DNA from: Luteimonas_C sp035250245
GTDB lineage: Bacteria; Pseudomonadota; Gammaproteobacteria; Xanthomonadales; Xanthomonadaceae
Length of the DNA: 64,000 nt
Reading direction: 5' to 3'
Assembly: GCA_035250245.1 (NCBI GenBank)
Contig: DATFFH010000084.1
Location: 9,197-73,196 of the forward strand
Numbering within the stretch: position 1 is the first letter of the stretch; every line of letters starts with the position of its first letter. Made by a program: the position numbers and the translations under genes. Below are positions 41,077 to 50,260 of the stretch, piece by piece. The notes beneath the pieces are model-generated. The model was given only the letters and a program-made list of their open reading frames with translations. It was not told where the DNA came from and made no database searches.

Positions 41077-42351
41077 ATGGAGCCGCTGGATTCCTGGAAC
41101 CGATGGAGCGACCGCGTGCGCGATCGCGCACGCGCCGGCACGTTTTTCCGCTTCCTGTGGCGGCGTTTCCTGGACGATCGCCTGTTCGAAGCGGCCGGCT
41201 CGCTGTCCTACACCACGGTGTTCGCGCTGGTGCCGCTGGCCACGGTGGTGTTCAGCGCGCTGTCGGCGTTCCCGGTGTTCGGCGAATGGCGCGACAAGCT
41301 CAGCGATTACGTGTTCTCCAACTTCGTGCCGTCCTCGGCGCGAGCGGTGGAGGCCTACATCAAGCAATTCACCGAGAGCGCGGGCCAGCTGACCACGATC
41401 GGCGTGGTCGCCCTGGTGGTGTCGCTGCTGATCACGCTGGTGAGCGTGGAAACCACGTTCAACCGGATCTGGCGCGTGGAGACCGCGCGGCCGAAATTCG
41501 GCCGCTTCCTGGTGTATTGGACCGTGCTCACCCTGGGCGCTTTGATCTCCACCGCCAGCCTGGCCTTGTCGGTGCGCTTCTTCGCGCTGGCGATCTTCGA
41601 GACCGAAGCCGGACGCTGGTTCGAAGACCTGATGATCCGGTTGACCCCGATCTTCATCGAGCTGGCCGCTTTCGCCGCGATCTACCGGGTGGTGCCGCAC
41701 CGCACGGTCAAATGGCGCCACGCGGTGGCGGGTGCGTTGCTGGCGGTGCTCGCGTTCGAACTGGTGAAGGCCGGCCTGGGCCTGTTTCTGGGCGCGTTCA
41801 ATTCCTATCAGAAGCTCTATGGCGCGGTCGCGTTCGCGCCGATTTTCCTGTTGTGGATCTATCTGAGCTGGGTGTCGGTGCTGCTGGGCGCCTCGCTGGC
41901 TTCGTCGATCTCCGCATTCCGCTATCAACCGGCTTCGATGCGCCTGCCGCAGGGCTACGAGTTGTACGGCATGCTGCGCATGCTCGGCCGCTTCGACGAA
42001 TACCGCGCCCGCGGCCGCGGCCTGCACAGCGACGAAATCCAGCAACTGGAACCGATGCTGACCGACTCGCTGGTACAGCACATGATCGCGCAGTTATGCG
42101 AGATAGGGGTGGTGAGTCGCGCCGAAACGGGCGAATGGTTGTTGGCGCGCGACTTGGACGGCCTGACCTTGGCCGAACTGTACGAAGCTTGCCATCTGCG
42201 CATCCCGATCGCCGAAGCGCACCTGCCGTGCCGCGACGACGCGCTGGGCAAGGCCGCGATCGGCGCCTTGGACGAACTCCGCATCCCGCTGCGCGAATTG
42301 CTCAAGCACCGCGTCGGCGGCCTTTACACGACCACGAAGGAAAGCGCATGA
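41077..42351 (+). CDS. YihY/BrkB family inner membrane protein
   Basis: 424 residues. Six hydrophobic helices fill residues 40-290 with the family segments GSLSYTTVFALVPLATVVFSALSAFP, TFNRIWRVE and SYQKLYGAVAFAPIFLLWIYLSWVSVLLGASLASSI. A cytoplasmic C-terminal domain of about 130 residues follows and looks like a winged-helix fold (EIGVVSRAETGEWLLARDLDGLTLAELYEACH). The family was once thought to be ribonuclease BN, which was an error; its function is uncertain. The following gene starts inside its stop codon (ATGA). Confidence 0.9.
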   Translation: MEPLDSWNRWSDRVRDRARAGTFFRFLWRRFLDDRLFEAAGSLSYTTVFALVPLATVVFSALSAFPVFGEWRDKLSDYVFSNFVPSSARAVEAYIKQFTESAGQLTTIGVVALVVSLLITLVSVETTFNRIWRVETARPKFGRFLVYWTVLTLGALISTASLALSVRFFALAIFETEAGRWFEDLMIRLTPIFIELAAFAAIYRVVPHRTVKWRHAVAGALLAVLAFELVKAGLGLFLGAFNSYQKLYGAVAFAPIFLLWIYLSWVSVLLGASLASSISAFRYQPASMRLPQGYELYGMLRMLGRFDEYRARGRGLHSDEIQQLEPMLTDSLVQHMIAQLCEIGVVSRAETGEWLLARDLDGLTLAELYEACHLRIPIAEAHLPCRDDALGKAAIGALDELRIPLRELLKHRVGGLYTTTKESA

Positions 42352-42869
42352 CCGCGCGCAAACTGCCGCTACTCGTACTGACGTTCGCGCTCGTCGCGTC
42401 GTTCGCCGCCTGCAACAAGCCCGCGGAAGATGCCGCCAAGCCGAAAGGCCCGGTACCGGCGCTGAAGCTCGCCGCCATCGACGGCAAGGCCTACGACCTG
42501 GCCGCTCACCGCGGCAAATGGGTGGTGGTGAATTTCTGGGCGACCTGGTGCGCGCCTTGCCTGAAGGAAATGCCGGAGTTGTCGGCTTTGGACGCGATGC
42601 GCGAGCACATCGAGGTGGTGGGCCTGGCCTACGAGGAAATCGAGCCGAAAGAGATGGAAGCTTTCCTGAAGGAGCACCCGGTGGTGTATCCCATCGCGAT
42701 CGTCGACGTCTACAACCCGCCCAAGGATTTCGAGACGCCGCGCGGACTGCCGATGACCTATCTGATCGCGCCCGACGGCCAGGTGGCCAAGCGCTTCCTA
42801 GGGCCGGTCACCGCCAAGGAAATCGAATCGACCGTCGCCGCGGCGGGCGGGCCGAAAGCCGGAGCGTGA
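42348..42869 (+). CDS. TlpA-like thioredoxin-fold lipoprotein
   Basis: 173 residues. A lipoprotein signal (LLVLTFALVASFAAC, lipidation at the cysteine near residue 22) is followed by a thioredoxin fold with FWATWCAPCLKEMPEL (CAPC active site, about residues 66-69) and the cis-proline in RGLPMTYLI. Such proteins reduce or exchange disulfides in the periplasm, for example in cytochrome c maturation or protein repair. It overlaps yihY by four bases and the acylphosphatase gene by one, so all three are probably one operon. Confidence 0.92.
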   Translation: MTARKLPLLVLTFALVASFAACNKPAEDAAKPKGPVPALKLAAIDGKAYDLAAHRGKWVVVNFWATWCAPCLKEMPELSALDAMREHIEVVGLAYEEIEPKEMEAFLKEHPVVYPIAIVDVYNPPKDFETPRGLPMTYLIAPDGQVAKRFLGPVTAKEIESTVAAAGGPKAGA

Positions 42870-43135
42870 TGGCCGCTGCGCGCTTCTTCGTTTCGGGGAA
42901 TGTGCAGGGCGTGTTCTTCCGCGCCTCTGCGCGCGAACAAGCTATGCATCTGGGTTTGCGGGGATACGCCAGGAACCTGGCCGACGGCCGCGTCGAAGTG
43001 CTGGCGATCGGCGATGTGGAACGAGTCGATGTTTTGGCGCGATGGTTGGAGCGGGGGCCGCCGATGGCGCGGGTGGATCGGGTCGAACGCGGCGAAGCGT
43101 CCGACGAAGGCTTAGCCGGATTCGAAATTCGTTGA
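42869..43135 (+). CDS. acyP: Acylphosphatase
   Basis: 88 residues, the family's usual length. The phosphate-binding segment FFVSGNVQGVFFRASAREQA holds the catalytic arginine, and GYARNLADGRVEVLAIGD holds the catalytic asparagine. It hydrolyses acyl phosphates such as carbamoyl or 1,3-bisphosphoglycerate. The start overlaps the tlpA-like stop as TGATG. Confidence 0.94.
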   Translation: MAAARFFVSGNVQGVFFRASAREQAMHLGLRGYARNLADGRVEVLAIGDVERVDVLARWLERGPPMARVDRVERGEASDEGLAGFEIR

Positions 43136-43154
43136 ATGCGAGTGATCGCTCTTC

Positions 43155-43243
43155 GTAGGAGCGGCTTTAGCCGCGAGCTTTTCTCTGAAATCGCTGCAAT
43201 GTCGCGATTGAAGGAAAGAGCTCACGGCTAAAGCCGCTCCTAC
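43155..43243. repeat. GTAG-type inverted pair, family A
   Basis: GTAGGAGCGGCTTTAGCCGC with its inverse complement ending CTAC at 43243; one arm has a C-to-A change (CTCACGG). It lies between the convergent acylphosphatase and ppk2 genes. Confidence 0.9.
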
Positions 43244-43257
43244 AAAAGCTGAGCCAC

Positions 43258-44040
43258 TCAATCTTTGGGATGGAAAACCGGGATAGGCCGCAACACGCCG
43301 TAGCGTTCCTTGTGCGGCTTGCCGGGCAATTTGGGCAATCTCAGTTTGGCGTCGGGGACGTGCGTGTCCGGCAGCCGGTCCAGCAAATCGCGGATCAAGG
43401 TCAAGCGCCCGAGCCGCTGATCGTTGAAATCGACCAAGGTCCAAGGCGCGTAGTCGGTATGGGTGGCCTTGAGCATCGCTTCGCGCGCCTTAGTGTAGTC
43501 GGCGTACTTCTTCCGCGCGTCGAGATCGATGGGGGACAACTTCCAGCGCTTGAGCGGATCCTGCGACCGTTCGGCGAAGCGTTTCTCCTGCTCGGCCTGG
43601 TCGCAGCACAGCCAGTACTTGAACAGCAGGATGCCGTCGTCGGTCAGTTGTTTCTCGAAGGCGGGCGCCTGGCCCAGGAAGGCCTTGACCTGGGTGTCGT
43701 CGGCGAAGCCCATCACTTGCTCGACACCGGCCCGGTTGTACCAGCTGCGATCGAACAACGCGACTTCGCCGGCGGCCGGCAATTGCGCGGCGTAACGCTG
43801 GAAATACCATTGCCCGGCTTCGCGTTCGGTCGGCTTGGGCAGCGCGACTACGCGGCACTGGCGCGGATTGAGGTGTTCGCGGATCGCGTCGATGGCCCCG
43901 CCCTTGCCGGCGGTGTCGCGGCCCTCGAACAGCACGACCAGGCGCTTGCCGGCAGCGGCGATCCAGCGCGCCATCGCGGCCAGTTCGACCTGCATCGGTT
44001 CCAGCAATTCTTCGTAATCCTTGCGCTTGAGTTTCTTCAT
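43258..44040 (-). CDS. ppk2: Polyphosphate kinase 2 (PPK2 family)
   Basis: 260 residues. Walker A is FEGRDTAGKGGAID (about residue 37), the lid and Walker B region is ALFDRSWYNRAGVE (about 98), and WLCCDQAEQEKRFAERSQDPLKRWKLSPIDLDA is the family signature. The one-domain length points to class I PPK2, which makes ADP or GDP to triphosphates from polyphosphate, or the reverse. No ppk1 or ppx gene adjoins it. The ATG at 44040 is the first of a clear KKLKRKDYEE start. Confidence 0.93.
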   Translation of the reverse strand: MKKLKRKDYEELLEPMQVELAAMARWIAAAGKRLVVLFEGRDTAGKGGAIDAIREHLNPRQCRVVALPKPTEREAGQWYFQRYAAQLPAAGEVALFDRSWYNRAGVEQVMGFADDTQVKAFLGQAPAFEKQLTDDGILLFKYWLCCDQAEQEKRFAERSQDPLKRWKLSPIDLDARKKYADYTKAREAMLKATHTDYAPWTLVDFNDQRLGRLTLIRDLLDRLPDTHVPDAKLRLPKLPGKPHKERYGVLRPIPVFHPKD

Positions 44041-44050
44041 AGTCGGATCC

Positions 44051-44072
44051 GTAGGGCGGGCTTCAGCCCGCC
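44051..44072. repeat. Single GTAG-type palindrome, family F
   Basis: GTAGGGCGGGCTTCAGCCCG plus CC: a solo hairpin with GTAG at its foot, the only unpaired copy seen. It lies just upstream of ppk2. Confidence 0.7.
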
Positions 44073-44122
44073 ATTGCCATTTCGCACGTGTACGCCGTAC
44101 AACCAGTCGAGCCGGCCCGGCA

Positions 44123-44455
44123 TCACCGCTTTCCTTTGCTTCCCGCCATCGAGCGAGCCACTTCCAGCAACGCACCCTGTTGCTTGGTGTTGAGCTTGCG
44201 GTAGGCGGCGAGCAAATCGTGTTCGCCCTTGGTGCGGGCGGGGTCGAGCGTGCTCGCGAGTTCCGCCAGCAATGCGCCAGCGGGTACGCCGAACATCCGC
44301 GCCAGCGCGTCCAGTTGGTCCTTGCCTGGCAGCTTTTCGCCGCGCAGCCAAGCCGACACGGTGGCCGCACCGGCGCGCGGGATCGCGGTGGCGATGTCGG
44401 TGGCGCTGAATCCGCGTGCCTTGGCCAGCAAGCGCAAGGTGGTATCGATCGACAT
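44123..44455 (-). CDS. Small helix-turn-helix protein (Cro/C1-type)
   Basis: 110 residues. An N-terminal helix-turn-helix (LLAKARGFSATDIATAIPRAGAATVSAWLRGEKLPGKDQLDALARMFGV) is followed by a helical tail (KQQGALLEVARSMAGSKGKR). It resembles phage-type or XRE regulators without any phage gene nearby. GGAG lies before the ATG, only two bases after the stop of moaB upstream. Target genes unknown; co-transcription with moaB is likely. Confidence 0.8.
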   Translation of the reverse strand: MSIDTTLRLLAKARGFSATDIATAIPRAGAATVSAWLRGEKLPGKDQLDALARMFGVPAGALLAELASTLDPARTKGEHDLLAAYRKLNTKQQGALLEVARSMAGSKGKR

Positions 44456-44457
44456 GC

Positions 44458-44976
44458 TCACTCCTTCAATCGCGGTTTCAAGGTGGCGAGATTGCAGGGC
44501 TTGGTGCGCGCATCGAGTTGGGCGCGGATGATCTTCTCCCACGCGGTGCGGCACGCCGACGTCGAACCCGGCAGGCAGAACACGAAGGTGGAATTCGCCA
44601 AGCCGGCGAACGCGCGCGATTGCAGCGACGAGGTGCCGATTTCCTCGAACGAAATCGCCCGGAATAATTCGCCGAAGCCGGGCATTTCTTTGTCCAGCAA
44701 CGGCAGCAGGGCCTCGGGCGTGGAATCGCGGCCGGTGAAGCCGGTGCCGCCGGTGACCAGCACGCCGTCTATGGCAGGGTCGGCGATCCATTGCGACACC
44801 GCGGCGCGCAGTTTGTAACGATCGTCGGGGAGTAAGGTGCGGTCGGCGAGGCGATGGCCGTCCGCTTCGAGCGCGGACACCAGATAGTCGCCCGATGTGT
44901 CGTTTTCCAGCGTGCGCGAATCCGATACGGTCAGCACGCACAGGTTCAGGGCGATGGGGCGGTCGGCGGCGGTCAT
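44458..44976 (-). CDS. moaB: Molybdenum cofactor biosynthesis protein B
   Basis: 172 residues. Contains the MoaB/Mog fold segments LCVLTVSDSRTLENDTSGDYL, VLVTGGTGFTGRDSTPEALLPLLDKEMPGFGELFR and FAGLANSTFVFCLPGSTSACRTAWE. MoaB adenylates or binds molybdopterin in an unclear step of cofactor synthesis. The ATG at 44976 gives the normal length. No other moa gene is in the window, so the pathway is dispersed. Confidence 0.92.
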   Translation of the reverse strand: MTAADRPIALNLCVLTVSDSRTLENDTSGDYLVSALEADGHRLADRTLLPDDRYKLRAAVSQWIADPAIDGVLVTGGTGFTGRDSTPEALLPLLDKEMPGFGELFRAISFEEIGTSSLQSRAFAGLANSTFVFCLPGSTSACRTAWEKIIRAQLDARTKPCNLATLKPRLKE

Positions 44977-45518
44977 AGGGCCAAGCGTAGCGCAAGAAGG
45001 CTGCGGGCGATGAGCTGGGCTTGGCGGGCAGTCTTCTTCGCGGGCGCAAGCGGGTCCAAACCGACACCGCTGCACATAACAGCAGTTTCGGCGGCAGGCG
45101 CCGCACAACGATCACTCCTGGCCTGCCAGCGATCACGCAGCGAAGCGGCATCGTGACAACTAACGGCCATCGAACTACGGGCCGAGACCGGCAGTCGGCG
45201 TGCTGTCCAGCCAAGAGCAGTCGACGGATCGACAAGCGCGACGCTACACACCGCCGTTGACGTTGAGGCACTTTCTTTGTGCCAGCAAAGAAAGTGACCC
45301 GGGCGATAGCCCGGAAGCTTTGTCCGTGCCGCGATCGGCGTCACCAACGACACGGAAGTTGGTTGCCTTGGGTACCAGCTTTCGTCAGGATAACAAGCAG
45401 AGCAAAGTCACTGGATTCCCGCCTTCGCGGGAGTGGCAGCTTAAAAAGCCGCGGTAGGGGCAGGGGCGAATAGATCCAATTTATTTGGTGTGACGCCGCT
45501 GAATCAGCTGGCTTGCGA
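44977..45518. other. Gene-free interval with palindromes
   Basis: 542 bases with no convincing gene; short ORFs here overlap repeats. Palindromes are CACTTTCTTTG/CAAAGAAAGTG (45269-45279 with 45286-45296), an adjacent CCGGGC-GATA-GCCCGG, and a half copy of family E at 45412-45435 (GATTCCCGCCTTCGCGGGA). No tRNA or known RNA is recognised. It looks like degenerate intergenic DNA with inserted repeats. Confidence 0.65.
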
Positions 45519-45965
45519 TCAGCCCAAGCTCAACGAATACCACTGCGTCTGGTCTTCGTTCCACCCGGCATTGCGGTACAAGGCACGCGCCGGCGCATTG
45601 TCGCGGGTGGTTTCCAGCACGATGCTGCGCGCGCCGTCGCCGCGGGCGAATTCGGCGGCCGCATCGAGCAGCGCACGCGCTACGCCGCCGCGGCGCGCGT
45701 CCGCGTCCACGTACAGATCGTTGAGGATCCAGGTGCGGGCGGTGCCGACCGAAGTGAACATCGGATAGAGCTGGGCGAAGCCGACCGCGGCGCCGTCGCG
45801 TTCGGCCAATAGCACCACCGATTCGCCGGCTTCCATCCGCGCCTGCAGCCAGTCGCGGGCGCGCTGCGGATCGGAAGGCTGGCCGTAGAACATGCGATAG
45901 GCGTCGAACAACGGCACGACGGCTTCGATGTCCTGCAAAGCGGCGCGTCGGGTGCGTACGGTCAT
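45519..45965 (-). CDS. GNAT family N-acetyltransferase
   Basis: 148 residues. The acetyl-CoA-binding segment RRGGVARALLDAAAEFARGDGA and the NAPARALYRNAGWNEDQTQWYSL ending are typical of GNAT enzymes. The acceptor cannot be determined. The ATG overlaps the prfA stop by four bases, so it is translationally coupled to hemA-prfA, an unusual but common position for small acetyltransferases. Confidence 0.88.
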   Translation of the reverse strand: MTVRTRRAALQDIEAVVPLFDAYRMFYGQPSDPQRARDWLQARMEAGESVVLLAERDGAAVGFAQLYPMFTSVGTARTWILNDLYVDADARRGGVARALLDAAAEFARGDGARSIVLETTRDNAPARALYRNAGWNEDQTQWYSLSLG

Positions 45966-47047
45966 GCGGCCTCGGTCATGCGGGCGAGTTCGTCGGCTTG
46001 GTGCTCGCGGCTCAACCTTTCGATCAGCGCGTCCAGAGCGCCTTCGAGCACGTTCGGCAGATCGTACAACGTCAAGCCTTCGACGCGATGGTCGGTGATC
46101 CGGCCTTGCGGATAGTTGTAAGTGCGGATGCGCTGGCTGCGATCGCCGCTGCCGACCTGCAATTTACGGTCTTTCGCCTGCGCGGCCTCGCGTTTGGCGA
46201 TCTCGGTTTCGACCAAAGTGGCTCTCAGCCTTTTCATCGCTTTGTCGCGATTGGCATGCTGCGAACGCTCGGTCTGGCTTTCCACGACCACGCCGCTGGG
46301 CACATGGGTGATGCGGATCGCCGATTCGGTCTTGTTGACATGCTGGCCGCCGGCGCCGGAAGAACGGAAGGTATCGACCTTCAAATCGGCAGGATTGATC
46401 TCCACATCGATGTCGCTGGTTTCCTCGGCGATGATCGCCACCGTCGCCGCCGAAGTGTGGATGCGGCCCTGCGATTCGGTTTCCGGCACGCGCTGCACGC
46501 GATGGGTACCGGATTCGAATTTCAGTTTCGAATACGCGCCGCGGCCTTCGACCCGGGCGATGATTTCCTTGTAGCCGCCGTGCTCGCCGGGACTGGCCGA
46601 TTCGATCTCGACCTTCCAGCCCTGACGCTCGGCGTAGCGCGCGTACATCCGGAACAGGTCGCCGGCGAAGATCGCCGCTTCGTCGCCGCCGGTGCCGGCG
46701 CGCACTTCCAGGTACAGACCGCCTTCGTCGCGCGCGTCCTTGGGCACCAAGTGCGACATCAATTCTTCGTCCAGCGCCGCCAGACGTTCGTTCGCCGCGG
46801 CGATTTCCTCCTCGGCCAATTCGCGCAGCTCGGCGTCGGCGCGCATCGCTTCGGCGGCAGCCAAGTCGCGTCGCGCCTGCGCCTCGCGCGCAAGCGCATC
46901 GGCGAGCGGCTCCAGCTGCGCGAATTCGCGCGAGAAATTGCGGAAGCGGTCGGCGTCGGCGATGGTGGCCGGGTCGGACAACAGCCGTTCCAACTCTTCG
47001 CGCCGTTCGGCCAGGGCTTCGAGCTTACGGCGCAGGTTCGCTTGCAT
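45962..47047 (-). CDS. prfA: Peptide chain release factor 1
   Basis: 361 residues, full RF1 length. The codon-recognition tripeptide lies in RVPETESQGR (PET here, PAT in E. coli). The catalytic GGQ is in FRSSGAGGQHVNKTESAIRI. The terminal RIRTYNYPQGRITDHR also fits RF1. It ends translation at UAA and UAG and is methylated at the GGQ glutamine by PrmC (7.1-8.0 kb). The start overlaps hemA by 23 bases; hemA-prfA is a classic pair. Confidence 0.97.
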   Translation of the reverse strand: MQANLRRKLEALAERREELERLLSDPATIADADRFRNFSREFAQLEPLADALAREAQARRDLAAAEAMRADAELRELAEEEIAAANERLAALDEELMSHLVPKDARDEGGLYLEVRAGTGGDEAAIFAGDLFRMYARYAERQGWKVEIESASPGEHGGYKEIIARVEGRGAYSKLKFESGTHRVQRVPETESQGRIHTSAATVAIIAEETSDIDVEINPADLKVDTFRSSGAGGQHVNKTESAIRITHVPSGVVVESQTERSQHANRDKAMKRLRATLVETEIAKREAAQAKDRKLQVGSGDRSQRIRTYNYPQGRITDHRVEGLTLYDLPNVLEGALDALIERLSREHQADELARMTEAA

Positions 47048-48308
47048 CTTCTTCTTGATCGCGTCCCGTCGCGGGGAACAGCTTGTCGGCGGCGCGCGCG
47101 AGTTCGGCGTCGCCGGCCAGCGCCGCTTCGCGCAAGGCCACGGTCGGCGCGTGCAGCAGACGATTGGTCAGGGTGTGCGCCAGTAGATCCAGCACCTCGT
47201 GCGGATCGACACCGGCGGCCAGTTCGCGCCGAGCCTTGGCCAGCGCCTCGGCGCGGGCGCTCTCGCCGTGCGCGCGCAGACGCTTGAGCGGGGCGTGGCG
47301 GGTGCTGGCGATCGCGCTCTCCATGAAACGCGCCGCCTGCATGTCGACGATCGCCTCCGCTTCGGCCGCGGCTTCGCGGCGGCTGCGCCGGTTGTCTTCG
47401 ACCGCGCGCTCCAGATCGTCGACGGTGTAGAGGAAGGCGTCCTTCAATTGCGCGACATCGGCGTCGATGTCGCGCGGCACGGCCAAGTCCAGCAGCAGCA
47501 TCGGCCGGTGCCGGCGCAAAGCCAGGGCGTTGCGTACTTGTTCGGTCTTCACCACCGTTTCGCGGCTGGCGGTGGCCGACAGCACCAGGTCGGCTTCGGC
47601 CAAATGGCGATCCAGTTCGGCCAGCGGCAATGCGACGCCGCCGTGGCGCGAAGCGATGTCCTGGGCATGAGCCAAGGTGCGATTGGCGATCAACAGGCGC
47701 TTGACCTTGCCTTCGCTCAAATGGCGCGCGGCGAGCTCGATCGTTTCGCCGGCGCCGATCAGCAGCGCGGTCGACTCGTCCAAGCGCGCGAACGCGTTCT
47801 GCGCCAGCCGCACCGCGGCAGAAGCCACCGAAACCGGATGCGCGCCGATGCGGGTATCCGTGCGCGCGCGCTTGGCGGTGGCGAAGGCTTGCTGGAACAA
47901 GCGGTCCAACCCGCCGCCGAGGGTGCCGGCGGCGCGCGCCGCCGCCCAGGATTCCTTCACCTGGCCCAGGATCTGCGGCTCGCCTAGCACCAGGGAATCC
48001 AAGCCGCTGGCGACACGGAACAAATGGCGCGCCGCATCCATATCGCGATGGGCATACAAATAAGCGTGCAGATCCACGCTGCCGTCGGGATGGGTGGCCA
48101 GCCAGTCGCGCACGCTGCGGCCGTCGTCTTCGACCATGGCATACAGCTCGGTGCGGTTGCAGGTGGACAGCAGCGCCACTTCGCGGACCTCGGGCAAGGC
48201 GTGCAGGGACGCCAGCGCAGCGGGCAGGGCGGCGGCGTCGAAAGCGACCCGCTCGCGCAGGCTGACCGGCGCGGTCTGGTGGTTCAGTCCCAAGGCGTAC
48301 AACGGCAT
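47025..48308 (-). CDS. hemA: Glutamyl-tRNA reductase
   Basis: 427 residues. The N-terminal catalytic segment is LYALGLNHQTAPVSLRERVAF with the nucleophilic cysteine in EVALLSTCNRTELYAM (about residue 50). The NADPH domain has TALLIGAGETIELAARHL, and a C-terminal dimerisation helix follows. It makes glutamate-1-semialdehyde, the first committed step of tetrapyrrole synthesis. It is divergent from the TPR gene with a short shared promoter region (48309-48375). Confidence 0.97.
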   Translation of the reverse strand: MPLYALGLNHQTAPVSLRERVAFDAAALPAALASLHALPEVREVALLSTCNRTELYAMVEDDGRSVRDWLATHPDGSVDLHAYLYAHRDMDAARHLFRVASGLDSLVLGEPQILGQVKESWAAARAAGTLGGGLDRLFQQAFATAKRARTDTRIGAHPVSVASAAVRLAQNAFARLDESTALLIGAGETIELAARHLSEGKVKRLLIANRTLAHAQDIASRHGGVALPLAELDRHLAEADLVLSATASRETVVKTEQVRNALALRRHRPMLLLDLAVPRDIDADVAQLKDAFLYTVDDLERAVEDNRRSRREAAAEAEAIVDMQAARFMESAIASTRHAPLKRLRAHGESARAEALAKARRELAAGVDPHEVLDLLAHTLTNRLLHAPTVALREAALAGDAELARAADKLFPATGRDQEEDASEPAP

Positions 48309-48375
48309 ATTCAGCGGCTTGCGATTAAGCTAGCTATTCACTACCCAGCCGCCATTTTACCGGCCCGGTCGCCCG

Positions 48376-50073
48376 ATGCTCGCATTCTTCCGTCTTTCTC
48401 TCCGCACGGCCTCCGAAAAACGCCCGCTGGCCTGGGTCTTGGCGTTGTCGCTGGCCTTCGGCGCGCAGGCCATGGCGGCCAAGCCCGCTAAACCGGCGGA
48501 GGGCGCGCTGGAACCGGTCATGGCGGGGGAATTCGCCCTGCAAAGCGGCCAATTGAAAGATGCCGCGCGCTGGTACCTCGAGGCCGCGCGAGCCTCCGGC
48601 GACGTCGGCCTGGCCGAGCGCGCCACACGCATCGCCTTGCTCGCCAACGACGATGCCCGCGCTGCGGAGGCCTTGAAGCTCTGGCGCGAGCAATCGCCGC
48701 GCTCGCTGGCGATCCGTGCGGCCGAAACCACGCTGTCCCTGCGCCGCGGCGACGATGCGGCCGCGCGCAAGCAGTTGCAGGATCTGCTGCGCGATCCGGA
48801 CAAGACGGCCTGGGCGCACGCTTTCGTCGCGCTGGGCAACGGCGGCAAGGATCCGAAACTCGCCGCGCGCCTGCTGGGCCAATTGATCGACGACAACGCC
48901 ATCCCGAACCAGTTGCAGGCCTGGCTGGCGTTCGGCGGTTTGGCGCAGCGCCTGGACGACGAGCCGTTGGCGGAACGGATCGTTGCCGAAGTGGTCAAGC
49001 GCTTTCCCGGAGAACCACGCGTGGCCCTGCTCGGCGCCAGTCAGTTGCGCGAGGCCGGCAAGACCGAAGAAGCCAAGCAGGCGCTGGCCAAGTTGCAGCC
49101 GCAGGCGGCACGCGATGCCGACATCCGCCGCGCGATGGCCGCCGAATACGATCTGCTCGGCGATCCGATCGCCGCCGCGAACGTGCTCGCGCAAGGCCCG
49201 CAGGACGATCGCAGCTACGGCCTGCGCGCTTCATTGCTGGCCAAGTCCGAGGACAAGGCCGCGCTGACCAAGCTATACGACGAATTGCGCAAGCAGGGCG
49301 CGCAGCCGAACCCTTCGCGGCGCCTGCTGTTGGGCCAGATCGCCGAATTCCTGAAGCGCAACGACGAAGCGCTGGAGTGGTATCGCGGGGTGCCGGGCGG
49401 ACAGGAGCGCTGGGTCGCGCGCCTGCGCGCGGCGAACATGCTGTATCAGCTGGATCGCAAGGACGAGGCCTACGTCGAAGTGCGCAAGTTGCAGTCGGAT
49501 GCCGGCGCGGACGAAGACGTGCAGCGCGACGCCTACCTGCTGGAGTCCGAACTGCGCGCCAAGGACAAAGACGATGCCGGCGAGCTCGCTGCCTTCGCGC
49601 GCGGTCTGGGCGCGTATCCGGACGATGGCGCGCTGTTGTACTCGCGTGCGCTGGCCTGGGAGCGGCGCGATCGCATCGATCGCGCCGAAGCGGATCTGCG
49701 CAAGATCCTCGTGTCCGAGCCGGACAACGTCGCCGCGCTGAACGCGCTCGGCTACACCTTGGCCGATCGCACCACGCGCTATGCCGAGGCGATGGAACTG
49801 ATCGACCGCGCCCGCGCTGCGGATCCCGGTAATGCCGCGATCATCGACAGCCACGGCTGGGTGCTGTACCGGCTCGGCCGCAACGAAGAGGCGCTGGTGC
49901 AGCTCCGCCGCGCCTTCACCTTGCAGAAGGATCCGGAAATCGCCGCGCACGTCGGCGAGGTGCTGTGGGTGCTCGGCCAGAAGGACGAAGCACGCAAGTA
50001 TTTCGACGAAGCGCGCAAGCTCGATCCGGAAAACCGGGCCTTGCGCCGCGCATTGTCCAAGACGGGAGCCTAG
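48376..50073 (+). CDS. Exported TPR-repeat protein
   Basis: 565 residues. A signal-like N-terminus (RPLAWVLALSLAFGAQAMA) is followed by about a dozen degenerate TPR units; the clearest are near the C-terminus (NVAALNALGYTLADRTTRYAEAMELIDRAR, then AIIDSHGWVLYRLGRNEEALVQLRRAF). A TPR protein upstream of lolB is seen in many gammaproteobacteria. It probably acts in the periplasm as a scaffold or in lipoprotein/envelope work, but the role is not known. Confidence 0.88.
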   Translation: MLAFFRLSLRTASEKRPLAWVLALSLAFGAQAMAAKPAKPAEGALEPVMAGEFALQSGQLKDAARWYLEAARASGDVGLAERATRIALLANDDARAAEALKLWREQSPRSLAIRAAETTLSLRRGDDAAARKQLQDLLRDPDKTAWAHAFVALGNGGKDPKLAARLLGQLIDDNAIPNQLQAWLAFGGLAQRLDDEPLAERIVAEVVKRFPGEPRVALLGASQLREAGKTEEAKQALAKLQPQAARDADIRRAMAAEYDLLGDPIAAANVLAQGPQDDRSYGLRASLLAKSEDKAALTKLYDELRKQGAQPNPSRRLLLGQIAEFLKRNDEALEWYRGVPGGQERWVARLRAANMLYQLDRKDEAYVEVRKLQSDAGADEDVQRDAYLLESELRAKDKDDAGELAAFARGLGAYPDDGALLYSRALAWERRDRIDRAEADLRKILVSEPDNVAALNALGYTLADRTTRYAEAMELIDRARAADPGNAAIIDSHGWVLYRLGRNEEALVQLRRAFTLQKDPEIAAHVGEVLWVLGQKDEARKYFDEARKLDPENRALRRALSKTGA

Positions 50074-50089
50074 CGGATGCCCGCTTTTC

Positions 50090-50260
50090 GTAGGTGCGAA
50101 TTCATTCGCACGCTTTCGCTTCGGCTTTGTAGAGCGGGGCTTGCTCCGCTGCTCTTGCCTGTCCGGTTATCGGCGAAAACGAAAAGCAGCGGGGCAAGCT
50201 CCGCTCTACAAAGCCTGCCAGAGGGCACCGGCAAAAGCGTGCGAATGAATTCGCACCTAC
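50090..50260. repeat. Nested GTAG-type inverted pairs (family D around family B) across the lolB 5' end
   Basis: The outer pair (50090-50260) is family D with GTAGGTGCGAATTCATTCGC and its inverse complement. The inner pair (50129-50209) is family B variant GTAGAGCGGGGCTTGCTCCG. The right outer arm contains ATGAATTCGCACC, where the ATG is the best lolB start codon. Confidence 0.9.

Noticed and set aside
44123..44455. Prophage remnant from the small HTH protein
   Set aside because: Neighbours are moaB and ppk2; no phage structural, integrase or attachment sequence is seen.
45200..45457. An 85-codon frame in the gene-free interval
   Set aside because: It runs through two palindromes, has no ribosome binding site and no recognisable motif.
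50077..50244. N-terminal extension of LolB beginning at ATG 50077
   Set aside because: It would be translated almost wholly from repeat sequence and would bury the lipoprotein signal 75 residues inside; kept only as an alternative start.
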